Source of the DNA: Mycolicibacterium gadium
GTDB lineage: Bacteria; Actinomycetota; Actinomycetes; Mycobacteriales; Mycobacteriaceae
Direction of reading: 5' to 3'
NCBI RefSeq assembly: GCF_010728925.1
Contig: NZ_AP022608.1
Span: forward strand, 4,650,001 to 4,714,000
Length of the DNA: 64,000 nt
Below, piece after piece: positions 37,550-46,435 of the stretch (positions within the stretch are counted from its first letter, which is position 1; each line of letters starts with the position of its first letter). The notes below the pieces were generated by a model, which was given only the letters and a program-made list of their open reading frames with translations, was not told the DNA's origin and searched no databases. The position numbers were made by a program, and so were the translations under genes.

Positions 37550-38002
37550 TCAATCCCGCGAATTTCGGCGTCGCAACGCAAGCACCCGCTGGCGAAGACC
37601 CTCGCTCGCTGTGTACCTGAGTCCCTCGGTGACGCGCCGCAGGATGAAATTGGGTACGGGCAGGGTCGGTTCAACGGTGATTTCGAATCGCACCCGCGTT
37701 CCGTTCGTGTCGGGGGTCAACGTGTATCGCACGTTCTGCGCGCGTTGATGCATCGCGGATTCCAGTCGTGAGCTGTATCCATCGGGGTGGTAGCGGAGGG
37801 CGATCACGACATCGTCGGTGAATCCGGCAACCTGGATGCGTGACCTGCTGCGCAGCGGCCGTCCCGATTGATCCCGCTCCAGTATCGTCGACGAGAGATG
37901 GGCGGGTGACCACTCGGGGAGTGCCTCCAGATCCAGCATGACATCCAACACCTCGTCCGAGTTGGCTTCGATGAGGAGCTCGCGGACTTCGTGGAAGCTC
38001 AC
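37550..38002 (-). CDS. SRPBCC/polyketide cyclase-like lipid-binding protein
   Basis: A 150-residue protein of the START-like SRPBCC fold: an N-terminal beta strand and helix (SFHEVRELLIEANSDEVLDVMLDLEALPEWSP), a curved sheet, and a long C-terminal helix (LRRVTEGLRYTASEGLRQRVLAL). Many such proteins occur in mycobacteria and hold hydrophobic ligands; function is seldom known. The start is a GTG at 38002 with no clear ribosome site. It follows the orphan qcrB gene by 30 bases on the same strand, so the two may be co-transcribed. Confidence 0.83.
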   Translation of the reverse strand: MSFHEVRELLIEANSDEVLDVMLDLEALPEWSPAHLSSTILERDQSGRPLRSRSRIQVAGFTDDVVIALRYHPDGYSSRLESAMHQRAQNVRYTLTPDTNGTRVRFEITVEPTLPVPNFILRRVTEGLRYTASEGLRQRVLALRRRNSRD

Positions 38003-38032
38003 TGGTTCATTATGCGCCGGGTTGTCGAGCAG

Positions 38033-39706
38033 TCAGTGATGTCCGTTGGTGTTTCCGTTTGACGAGCCGTTGCCTTCCTGGTGTTCCCGCAACGCGGTGA
38101 GGGCACGTTGTTCCGACGCATGATGCGCCGCGGTCAGCGCCTCCTGCTCAGACGGCGGGTCGGCGAACAAGAAACTTCCGCTGCCCGGTGCTCCCGCGGC
38201 GCCGAGCTTGTTCATCCGCTTCGGAATCGCAGCGCCCTGGTACGCCAACGGAATCGGGTGACCGTCGGAGTCGACGGGGCCGAGCGGCTGATGCAACTCG
38301 ACGTAGGCTCCGTGCGGCAGCCGCTTGATGATTCCGGTCTCGATGCCGTGCTCGAGCACCGCACGGTCGCTGCGCTGCAGGCCGATGCACCACCGGTAGG
38401 TGATGTAGTACACGATGGCGGGCAGCACGACCATGCCGATTCGACCGATCCAGGTGGTCGCATTCAGCGAAACGTCGAACTTGTACGCGATGATGTCGTT
38501 CATTGCGCTGAACGTGAGCACGATGTAGAACGCGATCGCCATGGCGCCGATGCCGGTGCGCACCGGGACGTCGCGGGGCCTCTGCAGCAGGTTGTGGTGA
38601 GCATCATCGCCGGTGATCTTCTTCTCGATCCACGGATAGATGATCAGCAGCGTGAACACCAGGCCCATCAACACCGCGACCGCGACGGCGGCCGGTACCG
38701 TGTAGTTGCCGATGTAGAGCTCCCAGGCCGGCCACAAACGGATCAGCCCGTCCGTCCACATCAGGTAGAAGTCCGGCTGGCTGCCGGCCGACACCTGGGC
38801 GGGCTTGTAGGGGCCCAGATTCCAGATGGGGTTGATCTGCAGCAGCCCGCCCATCAGGCCGAGGATGCCGACGACCATCGCGAAGAACGCCCCGGACTTG
38901 ACCGCGAACACCGGCATCACCCGCACGCCGACCACGTTGCTCTCGGTGCGGCCCGGCCCGGGAAACTGGGTGTGCTTCTGGAACCACACCAGGGCGAGGT
39001 GAATTCCGATGAGCGCGAGCATGATTCCGGGAAAGAGCAGAATATGAATCGCGTACAGACGCGGCAACAGGATTCCGTCCTGGGTGCACTGGTATCCGAC
39101 ACCGCCGCACGGAAAGTCACCGCCGAACAGCGCCCAGTGGAGCCAGGTACCGATCACCGGTATGCCGAGCGTGATAGAGGACAGGGCCGCGCGAATGCCC
39201 GTCCCGGACAACAGATCGTCGGGCAGTGAGTAGCCGAAGAAACCCTCGAATATGGCCAGGATCAACAGCAGCGAGCCGATCACCCAGTTCGCTTCGCGGG
39301 GCCGGCGAAAAGCGCCGGTGAAGAAGATGCGGGCCAGGTGCACCATGATCGCCGCGGCGAACAACAGTGCCGCCCAGTGGTGGACCTGTCGGACGAACAA
39401 CCCGCCGCGCACCTCGAAGCTGATGTCCAGCGTGGACGCGTAGGCCTTCGACATCTCGATGCCGCGCAGCGGTTGGTAGACACCGTCATAGGTGACTTCG
39501 GCCATCGATGGGTCGTAGAACAAGCTGAGGTAGACGCCGGTGATGATCAGGACGATGAAGCTGTACAGCGCGATCTCGCCGAGCAGGAACGACCAGTGGG
39601 TCGGGAACACCTTGTTGAGTTGCCGGCGCACCGCCGCCGACGGGTGATAACGCGAGTCGATGGCATCGCCTTGGGCTGCGGCGATGTGGTTCAGTTTTGA
39701 GTTCAT
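38033..39706 (-). CDS. Orphan cytochrome b subunit of the bc1 complex (qcrB paralogue)
   Basis: A 557-residue cytochrome b like QcrB, the quinol-oxidising subunit of the actinobacterial bc1-aa3 supercomplex. Haem ligands are in place: H109/H123 and H221/H236. The quinol-site PDFY replaces PEWY as usual for actinobacteria. In the stretch [12 protein letters not shown], Thr318 corresponds by my alignment from memory to Thr313 of M. tuberculosis QcrB (the Q203-resistance site) and Asp319 to Glu314. An insertion of about 10 residues with two cysteines (C200, C207) lies before [11 protein letters not shown]. qcrC, qcrA and ctaE are absent, so this is a second copy outside the main operon. The ATG at 39706 has AGGAGC upstream. 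Confidence 0.92.
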   Translation of the reverse strand: MNSKLNHIAAAQGDAIDSRYHPSAAVRRQLNKVFPTHWSFLLGEIALYSFIVLIITGVYLSLFYDPSMAEVTYDGVYQPLRGIEMSKAYASTLDISFEVRGGLFVRQVHHWAALLFAAAIMVHLARIFFTGAFRRPREANWVIGSLLLILAIFEGFFGYSLPDDLLSGTGIRAALSSITLGIPVIGTWLHWALFGGDFPCGGVGYQCTQDGILLPRLYAIHILLFPGIMLALIGIHLALVWFQKHTQFPGPGRTESNVVGVRVMPVFAVKSGAFFAMVVGILGLMGGLLQINPIWNLGPYKPAQVSAGSQPDFYLMWTDGLIRLWPAWELYIGNYTVPAAVAVAVLMGLVFTLLIIYPWIEKKITGDDAHHNLLQRPRDVPVRTGIGAMAIAFYIVLTFSAMNDIIAYKFDVSLNATTWIGRIGMVVLPAIVYYITYRWCIGLQRSDRAVLEHGIETGIIKRLPHGAYVELHQPLGPVDSDGHPIPLAYQGAAIPKRMNKLGAAGAPGSGSFLFADPPSEQEALTAAHHASEQRALTALREHQEGNGSSNGNTNGHH

Positions 39707-39872
39707 ATGCGTCGGCTCCTGGGAAGCTACGCGGGGCTACTTTCCAAGATGCTCCTTCGACCCGAGATGCGCTCGTGACGGTGGCATAGTTCACCAATCG
39801 GTCACAATCGACGACCTCGCCCGAATGGGCTTCGCCGCAACTGATCCGGCGTCCGTCCGATGGTCCGTGTTT

Positions 39873-40832
39873 TCAGTGTGCTCGGGGAGCTTCTGCGTGC
39901 TTCTTCTTGCCGAACGGCAGCACGTGCATGATCGCCACGACGACGGCGCCGACGACCAATCCGATGACTGCCGAAGCCGCGGTGTTGACCAGCCACGCCA
40001 GCACGCCGCCGAAACCCTCGGCGACCGCGCGCTTTATCAGGTCCTCGAAGTGGTGCACGAAGCCGTAGGGCGCGTGCCAGCCCAGCGTGTCGGTTCCCAG
40101 CAGGAGGATGTGCCCACCGACCCAGAGCATTGCGACGGTGCCGATGGTCGACAGTGCCGACAGCAGTTTGGGCATCGCGCTGACAAGTCCACGACCGATC
40201 TTCTGCGCGAACGTCGACGAGCGCTGCGCGAGGTTCAGCCCGATGTCGTCCATTTTCACGATCAGTGCGACGACGCCGTAGACGGCTGCGGTGATGACGA
40301 TGGCGACCACCACGAGGATCGCGAACCGCGACCAGAACCTCTCGCTCGCTACCTCATTGAGCGCGATCACCATGATCTCGGCGGACAGGATGAAGTCCGT
40401 GCGGATCGCCCCCGCCGTCATCTGCTTCTCGGCGTCCTGTCCAACAACCGCGGCCGGCGCGGCATGCGCGTCATGTCCGGTGAACCAGCCCAGTACCTTC
40501 TCCGCGCCTTCGTAGCAGAGGTAGGTGGCGCCCACCATCAGGATCGGCGTCACGATCCACGGCGCGAACTGGCTGAGGAGCAGGGCCGCGGGCAGGATGA
40601 ACAGCAGCTTGTTGCGCAGCGAGCCGATGGCGATCCGCTTGATCATCGGCAGTTCGCGGTCGGCGGTGATGCCGTGCACGTACTGCGGCGTCACCGCGGT
40701 GTCGTCGATCACGACGCCCGCAGCCTTGGCGGTCGCGCGTCCGGCCGCGGCACCGATGTCGTCGACCGACGCCGCCGCCAGCCGCGCCAGCGCCGCGACG
40801 TCGTCGAGAAGTCCGAACAGACCCGCGCTCAT
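39873..40832 (-). CDS. DUF808 family membrane protein
   Basis: A 319-residue protein matching the DUF808/YedI family. It starts MSAGLFGLLDDVAALARLAAAS, contains GRATAKAAGVVIDDTAVTPQYV, and has several hydrophobic helices (about residues 75-100, 160-185, 215-240 and 275-300). A short C-terminal tail is Lys/His-rich. Function is unknown; family members are inner-membrane proteins. The ATG at 40832 has GGGGAAG upstream, which favours it over the longer frame to 40898. It is transcribed divergently from the SCO6745-family gene, 35 bases away, and ends 166 bases before the qcrB paralogue. Confidence 0.87.
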   Translation of the reverse strand: MSAGLFGLLDDVAALARLAAASVDDIGAAAGRATAKAAGVVIDDTAVTPQYVHGITADRELPMIKRIAIGSLRNKLLFILPAALLLSQFAPWIVTPILMVGATYLCYEGAEKVLGWFTGHDAHAAPAAVVGQDAEKQMTAGAIRTDFILSAEIMVIALNEVASERFWSRFAILVVVAIVITAAVYGVVALIVKMDDIGLNLAQRSSTFAQKIGRGLVSAMPKLLSALSTIGTVAMLWVGGHILLLGTDTLGWHAPYGFVHHFEDLIKRAVAEGFGGVLAWLVNTAASAVIGLVVGAVVVAIMHVLPFGKKKHAEAPRAH

Positions 40833-40867
40833 CGCTTCCCCATAGGTCTGCAGGTTACCGTGAGCCA

Positions 40868-41773
40868 ATGGCCGGTGCTGATAGCGCGTTTCGTGCAACG
40901 CGAATTCTGGCGGGTGCCGTCGAAGCCTTCGCCGGGCAGGTTTATTTCGCCCCCGAGGCCCATGCCGGGTACGAGAAGCTTGGCTTCTCCGGCAGTCCGG
41001 GACGTGCCGGCGGGGTGGCGATGCCCGAGATGAACGCCTACTTCTGCAGTCGCGGCGCCATCCTCGGCCAGGTGCCGGGGGAGGTGGTGGCGTCGGCGTT
41101 CGCGGTGTTCAATCCTGCGATCGTGGTACCTGCCGTCGAACACGGCTGGTCGCTGACGAGCGCCGCGGAGATCATCGTGGCCAGGGATGAGGCCGCCGCC
41201 GGTCAGTTGCGAAGGATCCTCGGGGCCAACCCGCACGGCGCCGACGAACTGGCCCGACTCCTTGGACCGGTGAGCGGGTCGCTTCCGGTCGCGGGGCGCC
41301 CGCTTTATGCGGGGTTGATGAATGCCGACGTGCCCGAGGACCCGCTCAGCGCGGCGTGGCGGTTCGCCGACCGCCTTCGGGAATTCCGCGGCGACGCGCA
41401 TACGGCCGCCTGGACGTCGGCCGGTTACAGCGCCATCGAGATCGGACTGACGACCGAGCTGTACTGGGGGTTACGGCCGAAGACGTACGTCAGGACCAGG
41501 GGCTGGTCGGACGCCGAGCTCGACGCGGCCATCGCCGACCTGGAAAGCCGCGGCCTGATCGACGACAGCGGGCTGACCGATCGCGGTAGGCAGGAGCGTG
41601 AGGCCATCGAGACCCGCACCGATGCGCAGTGCGCGCCGGTCCTACGAGCCCTCGGTGACGACTTCGAGAATGCCGTTGACGTCCTGCAGCGGTTCTCCGC
41701 CGCCGTGCGCGCGGCGCACGGCTATCCCGCCGCGGGGCCACACGACCTGGCGGCGCTACATGCCAAGCATTGA
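40868..41773 (+). CDS. SCO6745-family protein (SalK-like, putative helix-turn-helix)
   Basis: A 301-residue soluble protein of a family widespread in actinobacteria and often annotated SCO6745 or SalK. It has FAGQVYFAPEAHAGYEKLGF and FCSRGAILGQVPGEVVASAFAVFNPAIV near the N terminus, and a C-terminal winged-helix-like part (WSDAELDAAIADLESRGLIDDSGLTDRGRQ). Function is not established. No ribosome site precedes the ATG at 40868; TACCGT 6 bases upstream could be a leaderless -10. The 3' end overlaps the purine permease gene by 18 bases on the opposite strand. Confidence 0.85.
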   Translation: MAGADSAFRATRILAGAVEAFAGQVYFAPEAHAGYEKLGFSGSPGRAGGVAMPEMNAYFCSRGAILGQVPGEVVASAFAVFNPAIVVPAVEHGWSLTSAAEIIVARDEAAAGQLRRILGANPHGADELARLLGPVSGSLPVAGRPLYAGLMNADVPEDPLSAAWRFADRLREFRGDAHTAAWTSAGYSAIEIGLTTELYWGLRPKTYVRTRGWSDAELDAAIADLESRGLIDDSGLTDRGRQEREAIETRTDAQCAPVLRALGDDFENAVDVLQRFSAAVRAAHGYPAAGPHDLAALHAKH

Positions 41774-43171
41774 CTCGACCCAGCCGCGCGCGAAGTAGAC
41801 CACGAAGCCCGCGGCGACGACCCACATCAGCGGGCTGATTTCGCGCGTCTTGCCCGCTGCAGAGCGTGTCACCACCCACACGATGAATCCCACGCCGATG
41901 CCGTTGGCGATCGAGTAGGAGAACGGCATCGTCGCCACGGTGAGCACGACGGGCAGCGCGATGGAGAACTCGGATATGTCGATGTGCCGCAGGTGCGCAA
42001 CCATCATCGTTCCGACGACGACCAGCGCAGCCGCGGCGACCTCGGTCGGAACGATCGACGCGAGTGGCGAGATGAACATGGCGGCCAAAAACAGAACGCC
42101 CGTGACGAGATTCGCCAGACCCGTCCGCGCGCCCTCCTCGATACCCGCCCCGGACTCGACGAAGACGGTTTGCGACGACGCCGACGTCGCCCCGCCGACG
42201 ACCGCGCCGGCGCCCTCGACGATCAGCGCCGAACGCAGGCGCGGAAAGATTCCTTGGTCGTCGGCGAGCCCGGACTCACGCGCGAGGCCGGTGAAACTAC
42301 CCATCGCGTCGAAGAAGTTCGCGAAGACCAGAGTGAACACGAACATCACGAAGGCGATCGCCCCGATGCGGCCGAAGCTGCCGAAGAGGCTGAAATCGCC
42401 GATCAGTGAAAGGTCGGGCAGCGCGAACGGTGATCCCGACAAGGTCGGCACCGACAGGCTCCACCCGCCGGGCATCTCGACCGCCGATCCGAGATGCCAG
42501 ATCGCCTCGACGACGACGGCGACCGCGGTGCCCGCGACGAGTCCGATGAGGATGCCGCCACGCACCCGCCGTGCGACGAGGATGCCCGTCACCAAGAGCG
42601 TGAACACGAAGATGACGGTGGGGATGGTGCTGATGTCCCCGGCGCCGCCGATGCCCAGACCCACCGGAGGCGACGGTGTCCCCGTCGACCCGACGAAGCC
42701 GGCGTCGACCAACCCGATGAACAGTATGAACAACCCGATGCCGGCGGTGATCGCGATCTTCAGCTGGATCGGGACGGCGTCGAAGACGAGTCTGCGCAAC
42801 CCGGTCGCCGCGAGTGCGACGATGATGAGCCCGTTGATGACGACGAGTCCCATTGCCTCGGGCCAGGTCAGCGAGTCGACCAAAGTCGTTGCGACGAAAG
42901 AGTTGAGTCCCAGTCCCGCGGCGAACGCGAACGGCAGTCGCGAGATGAGACCGAACAGGATGGTCATGACGCCCGCGGCCAGCGACGTCACCGCCGAGAC
43001 CTGATCGAATTCGAGCTGGCTCCCCGTGACGTCGTCGATGCCGGACAAGATGATCGGGTTCAGCACGATGATGTAGGCCATCGCTATGAAAGTGACTACG
43101 CCGCCGCGGATCTCGTTGGTGAGCGTTGACCCTCGCTGCGAGATCTCGAAGAAGCGGTCGAGGCGATTCAC
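41756..43171 (-). CDS. NCS2-family purine permease, AzgA/PbuG-like
   Basis: A 471-residue transporter with 12 or more hydrophobic segments, of the AzgA-like branch of NCS2 (adenine/guanine/hypoxanthine uptake). Typical features are LDRFFEISQRGSTLTNEIRGGVVTFIAMAYII at the N terminus, FAFAAGLGLNSF, and the substrate-site FFDAMGSFTGLA and TSASSQTVFVESGAGIEEGARTG. The start is a GTG at 43171 with GAGGA only one base away, too close for ordinary initiation; coupling to the upstream marR stop 9 bases earlier is likely. MarR probably regulates it. Confidence 0.92.
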   Translation of the reverse strand: MNRLDRFFEISQRGSTLTNEIRGGVVTFIAMAYIIVLNPIILSGIDDVTGSQLEFDQVSAVTSLAAGVMTILFGLISRLPFAFAAGLGLNSFVATTLVDSLTWPEAMGLVVINGLIIVALAATGLRRLVFDAVPIQLKIAITAGIGLFILFIGLVDAGFVGSTGTPSPPVGLGIGGAGDISTIPTVIFVFTLLVTGILVARRVRGGILIGLVAGTAVAVVVEAIWHLGSAVEMPGGWSLSVPTLSGSPFALPDLSLIGDFSLFGSFGRIGAIAFVMFVFTLVFANFFDAMGSFTGLARESGLADDQGIFPRLRSALIVEGAGAVVGGATSASSQTVFVESGAGIEEGARTGLANLVTGVLFLAAMFISPLASIVPTEVAAAALVVVGTMMVAHLRHIDISEFSIALPVVLTVATMPFSYSIANGIGVGFIVWVVTRSAAGKTREISPLMWVVAAGFVVYFARGWVESMLGM

Positions 43172-43180
43172 TCCTCGACC

Positions 43181-43615
43181 CTAAGGGGTATCGCGCACGC
43201 GCGTGATGTTGTGTAGCGCGTTCAGGAACACCCGACGCTCATCGGCCGAGAGCACCGAGAGCCAGCGCTCCTCGCCGCGCTGGATGTCGTTCTGCACCGC
43301 GTCTTTCACCTGGCGGCCCGATTCGGTGATGGAAAGCAGTCGTACGCGGCGATCGTCGGGGTCTGCGTGGCGCTCGATGTGGCCCTTGGTCTGCAGCTCG
43401 TCGAGCGTCGGAATGATGCGCGTCTTGTCGGCACCGATGGCCTCCGCGAGCGCCGCCTGGGTGCGTACCGGGGATTCGTCGAGGGCGAGCAGCACGGCGT
43501 AGCCCCACATCGAGACATCGTGTTCGGCCAGCACGGGAAGCTCTGCGGCGATCAACTCGCGAAGCAGCGGAGCGAGCATCGCCGCGAGGTCGGGGCGCCT
43601 TGCCTTGGACGGCAT
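43181..43615 (-). CDS. MarR-family transcriptional regulator
   Basis: A 144-residue winged-helix regulator. The recognition region ALAEAIGADKTRIIPTLDELQTKGHIERHADPDDRRVRLLSITESG has the wing DPDDRR that marks MarR proteins, flanked by dimerisation helices. The ATG at 43615 lies 6 bases after a TAATAT -10 (minus strand), implying a leaderless message, and an AT-rich near-palindrome covers that -10, implying autorepression. The purine permease gene follows 9 bases downstream, so the pair probably form one operon responding to a purine or aromatic ligand. Confidence 0.9.
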   Translation of the reverse strand: MPSKARRPDLAAMLAPLLRELIAAELPVLAEHDVSMWGYAVLLALDESPVRTQAALAEAIGADKTRIIPTLDELQTKGHIERHADPDDRRVRLLSITESGRQVKDAVQNDIQRGEERWLSVLSADERRVFLNALHNITRVRDTP

Positions 43616-43616
43616 G

Positions 43617-43630
43617 GACGAATATTAGTC
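43617..43630 (-). promoter_or_regulatory. Putative MarR operator overlapping marR -10
   Basis: GACGAATATTAGTC is palindromic at 12 of 14 positions, and its complement contains TAATAT with 6 bases to the marR start codon. A binding site over the -10 box is the standard arrangement for MarR autorepression. No clear -35 is seen. Confidence 0.45.
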
Positions 43631-43667
43631 AGCGACCGATCCGACCTCGCGGCGTTCGTGCCCGCGG

Positions 43668-44456
43668 CTAGGAAACCTGTGCGGTCGGCATGATCGTGAG
43701 CTGCTGGAAGTTCACCCGGGCCGGCTGGCCGGCCAGGAAGTTGATTGCGTCAGCGACATCCTCGGATTCGAGCACGTCGATTCGCCCCTTGGTGTCCGAG
43801 ATCCATTCGGTGGCGCCGGCGTCGGTCACGTGGTCCGCCAACTCCGTCTCGACGATGCCGGGCTCGATCGCGGAAACCCGGATTCCCTTGGGGCCGAGTT
43901 CTGCACGCAGCGTCCGCGACATGTGTGTCACGTAGGCCTTCGTTCCCGCATAGACGGCGAAGTTCGGGAAGATGTTCTGCGCGCCGATCGACGAGGTGTT
44001 GATCAGGTCGGCGACGCCCTTCTCGGCGGCCGCGGCGATCAGTTGCGGAATGAACGCGCCGATCACGTACATCAGGCCGCTGATGTTCAGGTCGATCTGT
44101 TGCTGCCACTGATCGAAGCGCTGCTCCTCGACCGGTGCCGGAAGCATGACCCCGGCGTTGTTGAACAGCAGGTCGACGGTGCCCAGCTCGCGAGCCACCC
44201 GATCGGCGGCGGCGCGCACGGCTTCGGCGTCGGACACGTCGATGGGGACGGCCAGTGCGGTACCGCCGGCCTGCTCGATCTCGTTCACGAGCTTGTCGAG
44301 TCGTTCTGCGCGGCGGGCGAGCACGGCGACCTTGGCGCCGGACGCGGCCAGACGCTTGGCGGTGGCCTCGCCGATGCCGCTGGACGCGCCGGTCACGACG
44401 GCGACGCGGCCGATGAGAGTGGTGTTGGTGTCGGTGGTGTTGGTTGAAGCGGTCAT
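43668..44456 (-). CDS. Short-chain dehydrogenase/reductase
   Basis: A 262-residue classical SDR. TGASSGIG (about residues 24-31) binds the dinucleotide, NNAG (about 100-103) stabilises the fold, and the catalytic set is Asn-Ser-Tyr-Lys, with SSIG and YAGTKAY. Arg residues after the first helix (VLARRAERLD) suggest NADP(H). The substrate is unknown. The ATG at 44456 is preferred over a GTG two codons earlier. It is divergent from the XRE regulator at 44577, a pairing often seen where the regulator controls the reductase. Confidence 0.92.
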   Translation of the reverse strand: MTASTNTTDTNTTLIGRVAVVTGASSGIGEATAKRLAASGAKVAVLARRAERLDKLVNEIEQAGGTALAVPIDVSDAEAVRAAADRVARELGTVDLLFNNAGVMLPAPVEEQRFDQWQQQIDLNISGLMYVIGAFIPQLIAAAAEKGVADLINTSSIGAQNIFPNFAVYAGTKAYVTHMSRTLRAELGPKGIRVSAIEPGIVETELADHVTDAGATEWISDTKGRIDVLESEDVADAINFLAGQPARVNFQQLTIMPTAQVS

Positions 44457-44467
44457 GCCCACATCAA

Positions 44468-44485
44468 CATCGCGACGCCGCGATG
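44468..44485. promoter_or_regulatory. CATCGCG-ACGC-CGCGATG inverted repeat between SDR and XRE genes
   Basis: Perfect 7-base arms with a 4-base spacer lie 12 bases upstream of the SDR start in the divergent intergenic region. It is a good candidate operator for the XRE regulator, or a short hairpin in the SDR leader. The GC-rich content makes chance somewhat likely. Confidence 0.4.
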
Positions 44486-44576
44486 CTTTCCGCCTATTCG
44501 AGCACTGCTCTACCTAGGACTGGCAGACCTACGTTTGTTCCGGCGTGCACGCGTCGGGGGCCTCAGACTGGTTGGC

Positions 44577-45440
44577 ATGGAGCACAACGCGGAGCTGAGG
44601 GACTTCCTGCGTACCCGCCGAGCGCGGCTGAACGTCGACGATGTGGATGTCGGCGGCACCGGTCGAAGGCGACGCGTGCCGGGGTTGCGACGTGAAGAGG
44701 TCGCTGCGCTTGCCGGTGTCAGCGTGGACTACTACAGCCGCCTCGAACAGGGCCGCCACCTGAACGTGTCCGACGAGGTTCTCGATGCCGTGGCTCGCGC
44801 GTTGCGCCTCGACGACACCGAACGCGCGTACCTGTTTCGGATCGCCAAAACCAACCCGCGACGTCCGCGCCGGCGTGCACCGGCGCCCGTGCAACGCGTG
44901 CGGCCCGGCGTACGGCGCATCCTCGAGACGCTGGACGACGTGACACCCGCGTTCGTCTTCGGCCGCCGGATGGATGTGCTCGCCGCGAACAAATTGGCGC
45001 GTGCGCTGCTGACGGATTTCGAAGCGCTCCCGCCACGTGAACGAAATCTGTTGCGCTACACCTTTTTAGACGAGTCCACCCAAGAGTTGTTCGTCGATTG
45101 GGAGGAGGTCGCCAAGGACAACGTCGGGACCTTGCGCCTGGACGCCGGACGTCATCCCGACGATCCGTTGCTGATGGAGTTGGTGGGTGAGCTGTCGGTG
45201 AAGAGCCCGGAGTTTCGCCGTTTCTGGGCCGATCACAATGTGCGCGAACGCACGCACGGAACGAAGCGTTACTACCATCCGCTCGTCGGGGGCCTGACGC
45301 TGCAGTATGAGTCCGTCGCGCTCCTCGGCGATCCGGACCAGACGCTGTGCCTCTACAGCGCGGAGGCGGCGTCGCCCTCGGAGACGGCCTTACGCCTGCT
45401 GGCGAACTGGACCGGTGAGCGGGTCAGCGAGGGTCGATGA
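44577..45440 (+). CDS. XRE-family regulator with MmyB-like ligand domain
   Basis: A 287-residue transcription factor. The Cro/CI-type helix-turn-helix is at about residues 30-75 (PGLRREEVAALAGVSVDYYSRLEQGR). The rest is the MmyB-like domain (PAFVFGRRMDVLAANKLARALL), which in related proteins binds a fatty acid or similar lipid. The ATG at 44577 begins EHNAELRDFLRTRRARL, typical for the family; the 14 codons upstream look spurious. Divergent from the SDR gene, which it probably controls. The 3' end overlaps the NYN gene on the opposite strand by 17 bases. Confidence 0.91.
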   Translation: MEHNAELRDFLRTRRARLNVDDVDVGGTGRRRRVPGLRREEVAALAGVSVDYYSRLEQGRHLNVSDEVLDAVARALRLDDTERAYLFRIAKTNPRRPRRRAPAPVQRVRPGVRRILETLDDVTPAFVFGRRMDVLAANKLARALLTDFEALPPRERNLLRYTFLDESTQELFVDWEEVAKDNVGTLRLDAGRHPDDPLLMELVGELSVKSPEFRRFWADHNVRERTHGTKRYYHPLVGGLTLQYESVALLGDPDQTLCLYSAEAASPSETALRLLANWTGERVSEGR

Positions 45441-45798
45441 GGTCACGCAGGCGCTGGGCGGGGTAGACCGTCGCGCCGAGCGCCCCGACCCGCTCCGACA
45501 GTGCACGATCCGAGGTAGCCACGCGGACGTCCTGCGGATTCTCGGCGGACCCGACCAGCGTGACGATGTGGTCGTCGGCCGAGTTGGCCGCCGCCCGCGG
45601 TGCATGCGCGATGGTGATGACCGACGATTCCAGCGGCGGTGACAGCGGATGCTCGAACACCACCGTCACGTCCTCACCTTCGGTGGATGCCCAACGTTCG
45701 AGATGTTCGATCAAGGTGGACATCGCCGACCGGCGATTGCGCCACCAGCCGTCCGGGCGGGACCCGACGACGTTCATGCCGTCGACGATCCAGCGCAA
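45424..45798 (-). CDS. NYN-domain (PIN-like) putative RNase
   Basis: A 124-residue protein with LRWIVDGMNVVGSRPDGWWRNRRSAM at the N terminus and later VTVVFEHP, DDHIVTLV and VRVATSDRAL, the acidic positions expected of a NYN/PIN-like nuclease fold. Homologues are usually annotated as NYN-domain proteins of unknown target. The TTG at 45798 is the only start that puts the fold at the N terminus; the frame stays open to 46533, but the upstream part runs antisense-like through the STAS gene and is not credible. Confidence in the start is modest. Confidence 0.75.
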   Translation of the reverse strand: MRWIVDGMNVVGSRPDGWWRNRRSAMSTLIEHLERWASTEGEDVTVVFEHPLSPPLESSVITIAHAPRAAANSADDHIVTLVGSAENPQDVRVATSDRALSERVGALGATVYPAQRLRDLIDPR

Positions 45799-45902
45799 TA
45801 CGGTTACCGAGCGGCGGGCAGTGCGCGCCTGGCGGGCAGGTGACGGCGCCCAAGCAGGAATTGGAGCCAGCGAATATCGAGAAGCATTTTCGGACCCTTC
45901 CG

Positions 45903-46313
45903 CTATGCGGATTTCTTGGTCAGCAGGGGCAGCAGGCGACGGCGTTCGTCGATGCTGTCGGCGAAATGATGGAGCGCGTCGGGAATCGACTCGGCGACCG
46001 GGAAGCTGAGTCCGGCAGCCTGCATCGCGCGCATGACGGGGGCGCTGGTGATCAGCGACCACTCCACACCGCTGTGGAAGCAACTCTCGTCGACCGCGGA
46101 CAGTAACGAAAGTGCGTGTCCTGAATAGGAACTCACGCTGCTGAGGTCGAGCACGAAGGGTTTCTCCGCGATGACGAACCGAAGCGCCAGGGCGGTGACC
46201 CGCTCGATGTTGGTGTCGTCGATCACGCCTTCGACGGTCACTACGGTGGCCAACTGCCGGCACACCGCATGGATCTGAGCGCCAGCACAATCGAACGCCG
46301 GGTTGCCGTACAT
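45903..46313 (-). CDS. STAS-domain protein (anti-sigma factor antagonist-like)
   Basis: A 136-residue protein whose core (VVTVEGVIDDTNIERVTALALRFVIAEKPFVLDLSSVSSYSGHALSLL) follows the STAS fold. The loop before the phosphorylated helix reads SSVSSYSGHA, so Ser residues are present at the usual phosphorylation site. These proteins bind anti-sigma kinases, for instance in the SigF network of mycobacteria, or carry small ligands. The ATG at 46313 has GGGGAGG upstream. No kinase or sigma gene is adjacent. Confidence 0.8.
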   Translation of the reverse strand: MYGNPAFDCAGAQIHAVCRQLATVVTVEGVIDDTNIERVTALALRFVIAEKPFVLDLSSVSSYSGHALSLLSAVDESCFHSGVEWSLITSAPVMRAMQAAGLSFPVAESIPDALHHFADSIDERRRLLPLLTKKSA

Positions 46314-46435
46314 GTTGCCTCCCCTCGGTCTCTTGAGTCTCAAGGTATCCAGGCAAAGTAAGGCAACCGGGTGCTATCGCTAATACTTTGGTAAGAACGT
46401 GTTTTGGTGCCCACGTCTGCCGAATAGCAAACGAG

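Noticed and set aside
38081..39229. 382-codon plus-strand frame opposite the qcrB paralogue
   Set aside because: Asp/Arg/His-rich shadow; the cytochrome b on the minus strand is unambiguous.
46314..46435. SigF-type promoter upstream of the STAS gene
   Set aside because: Candidate GTTT and GGGTAT-like elements are imperfect or wrongly spaced, so no claim is made.
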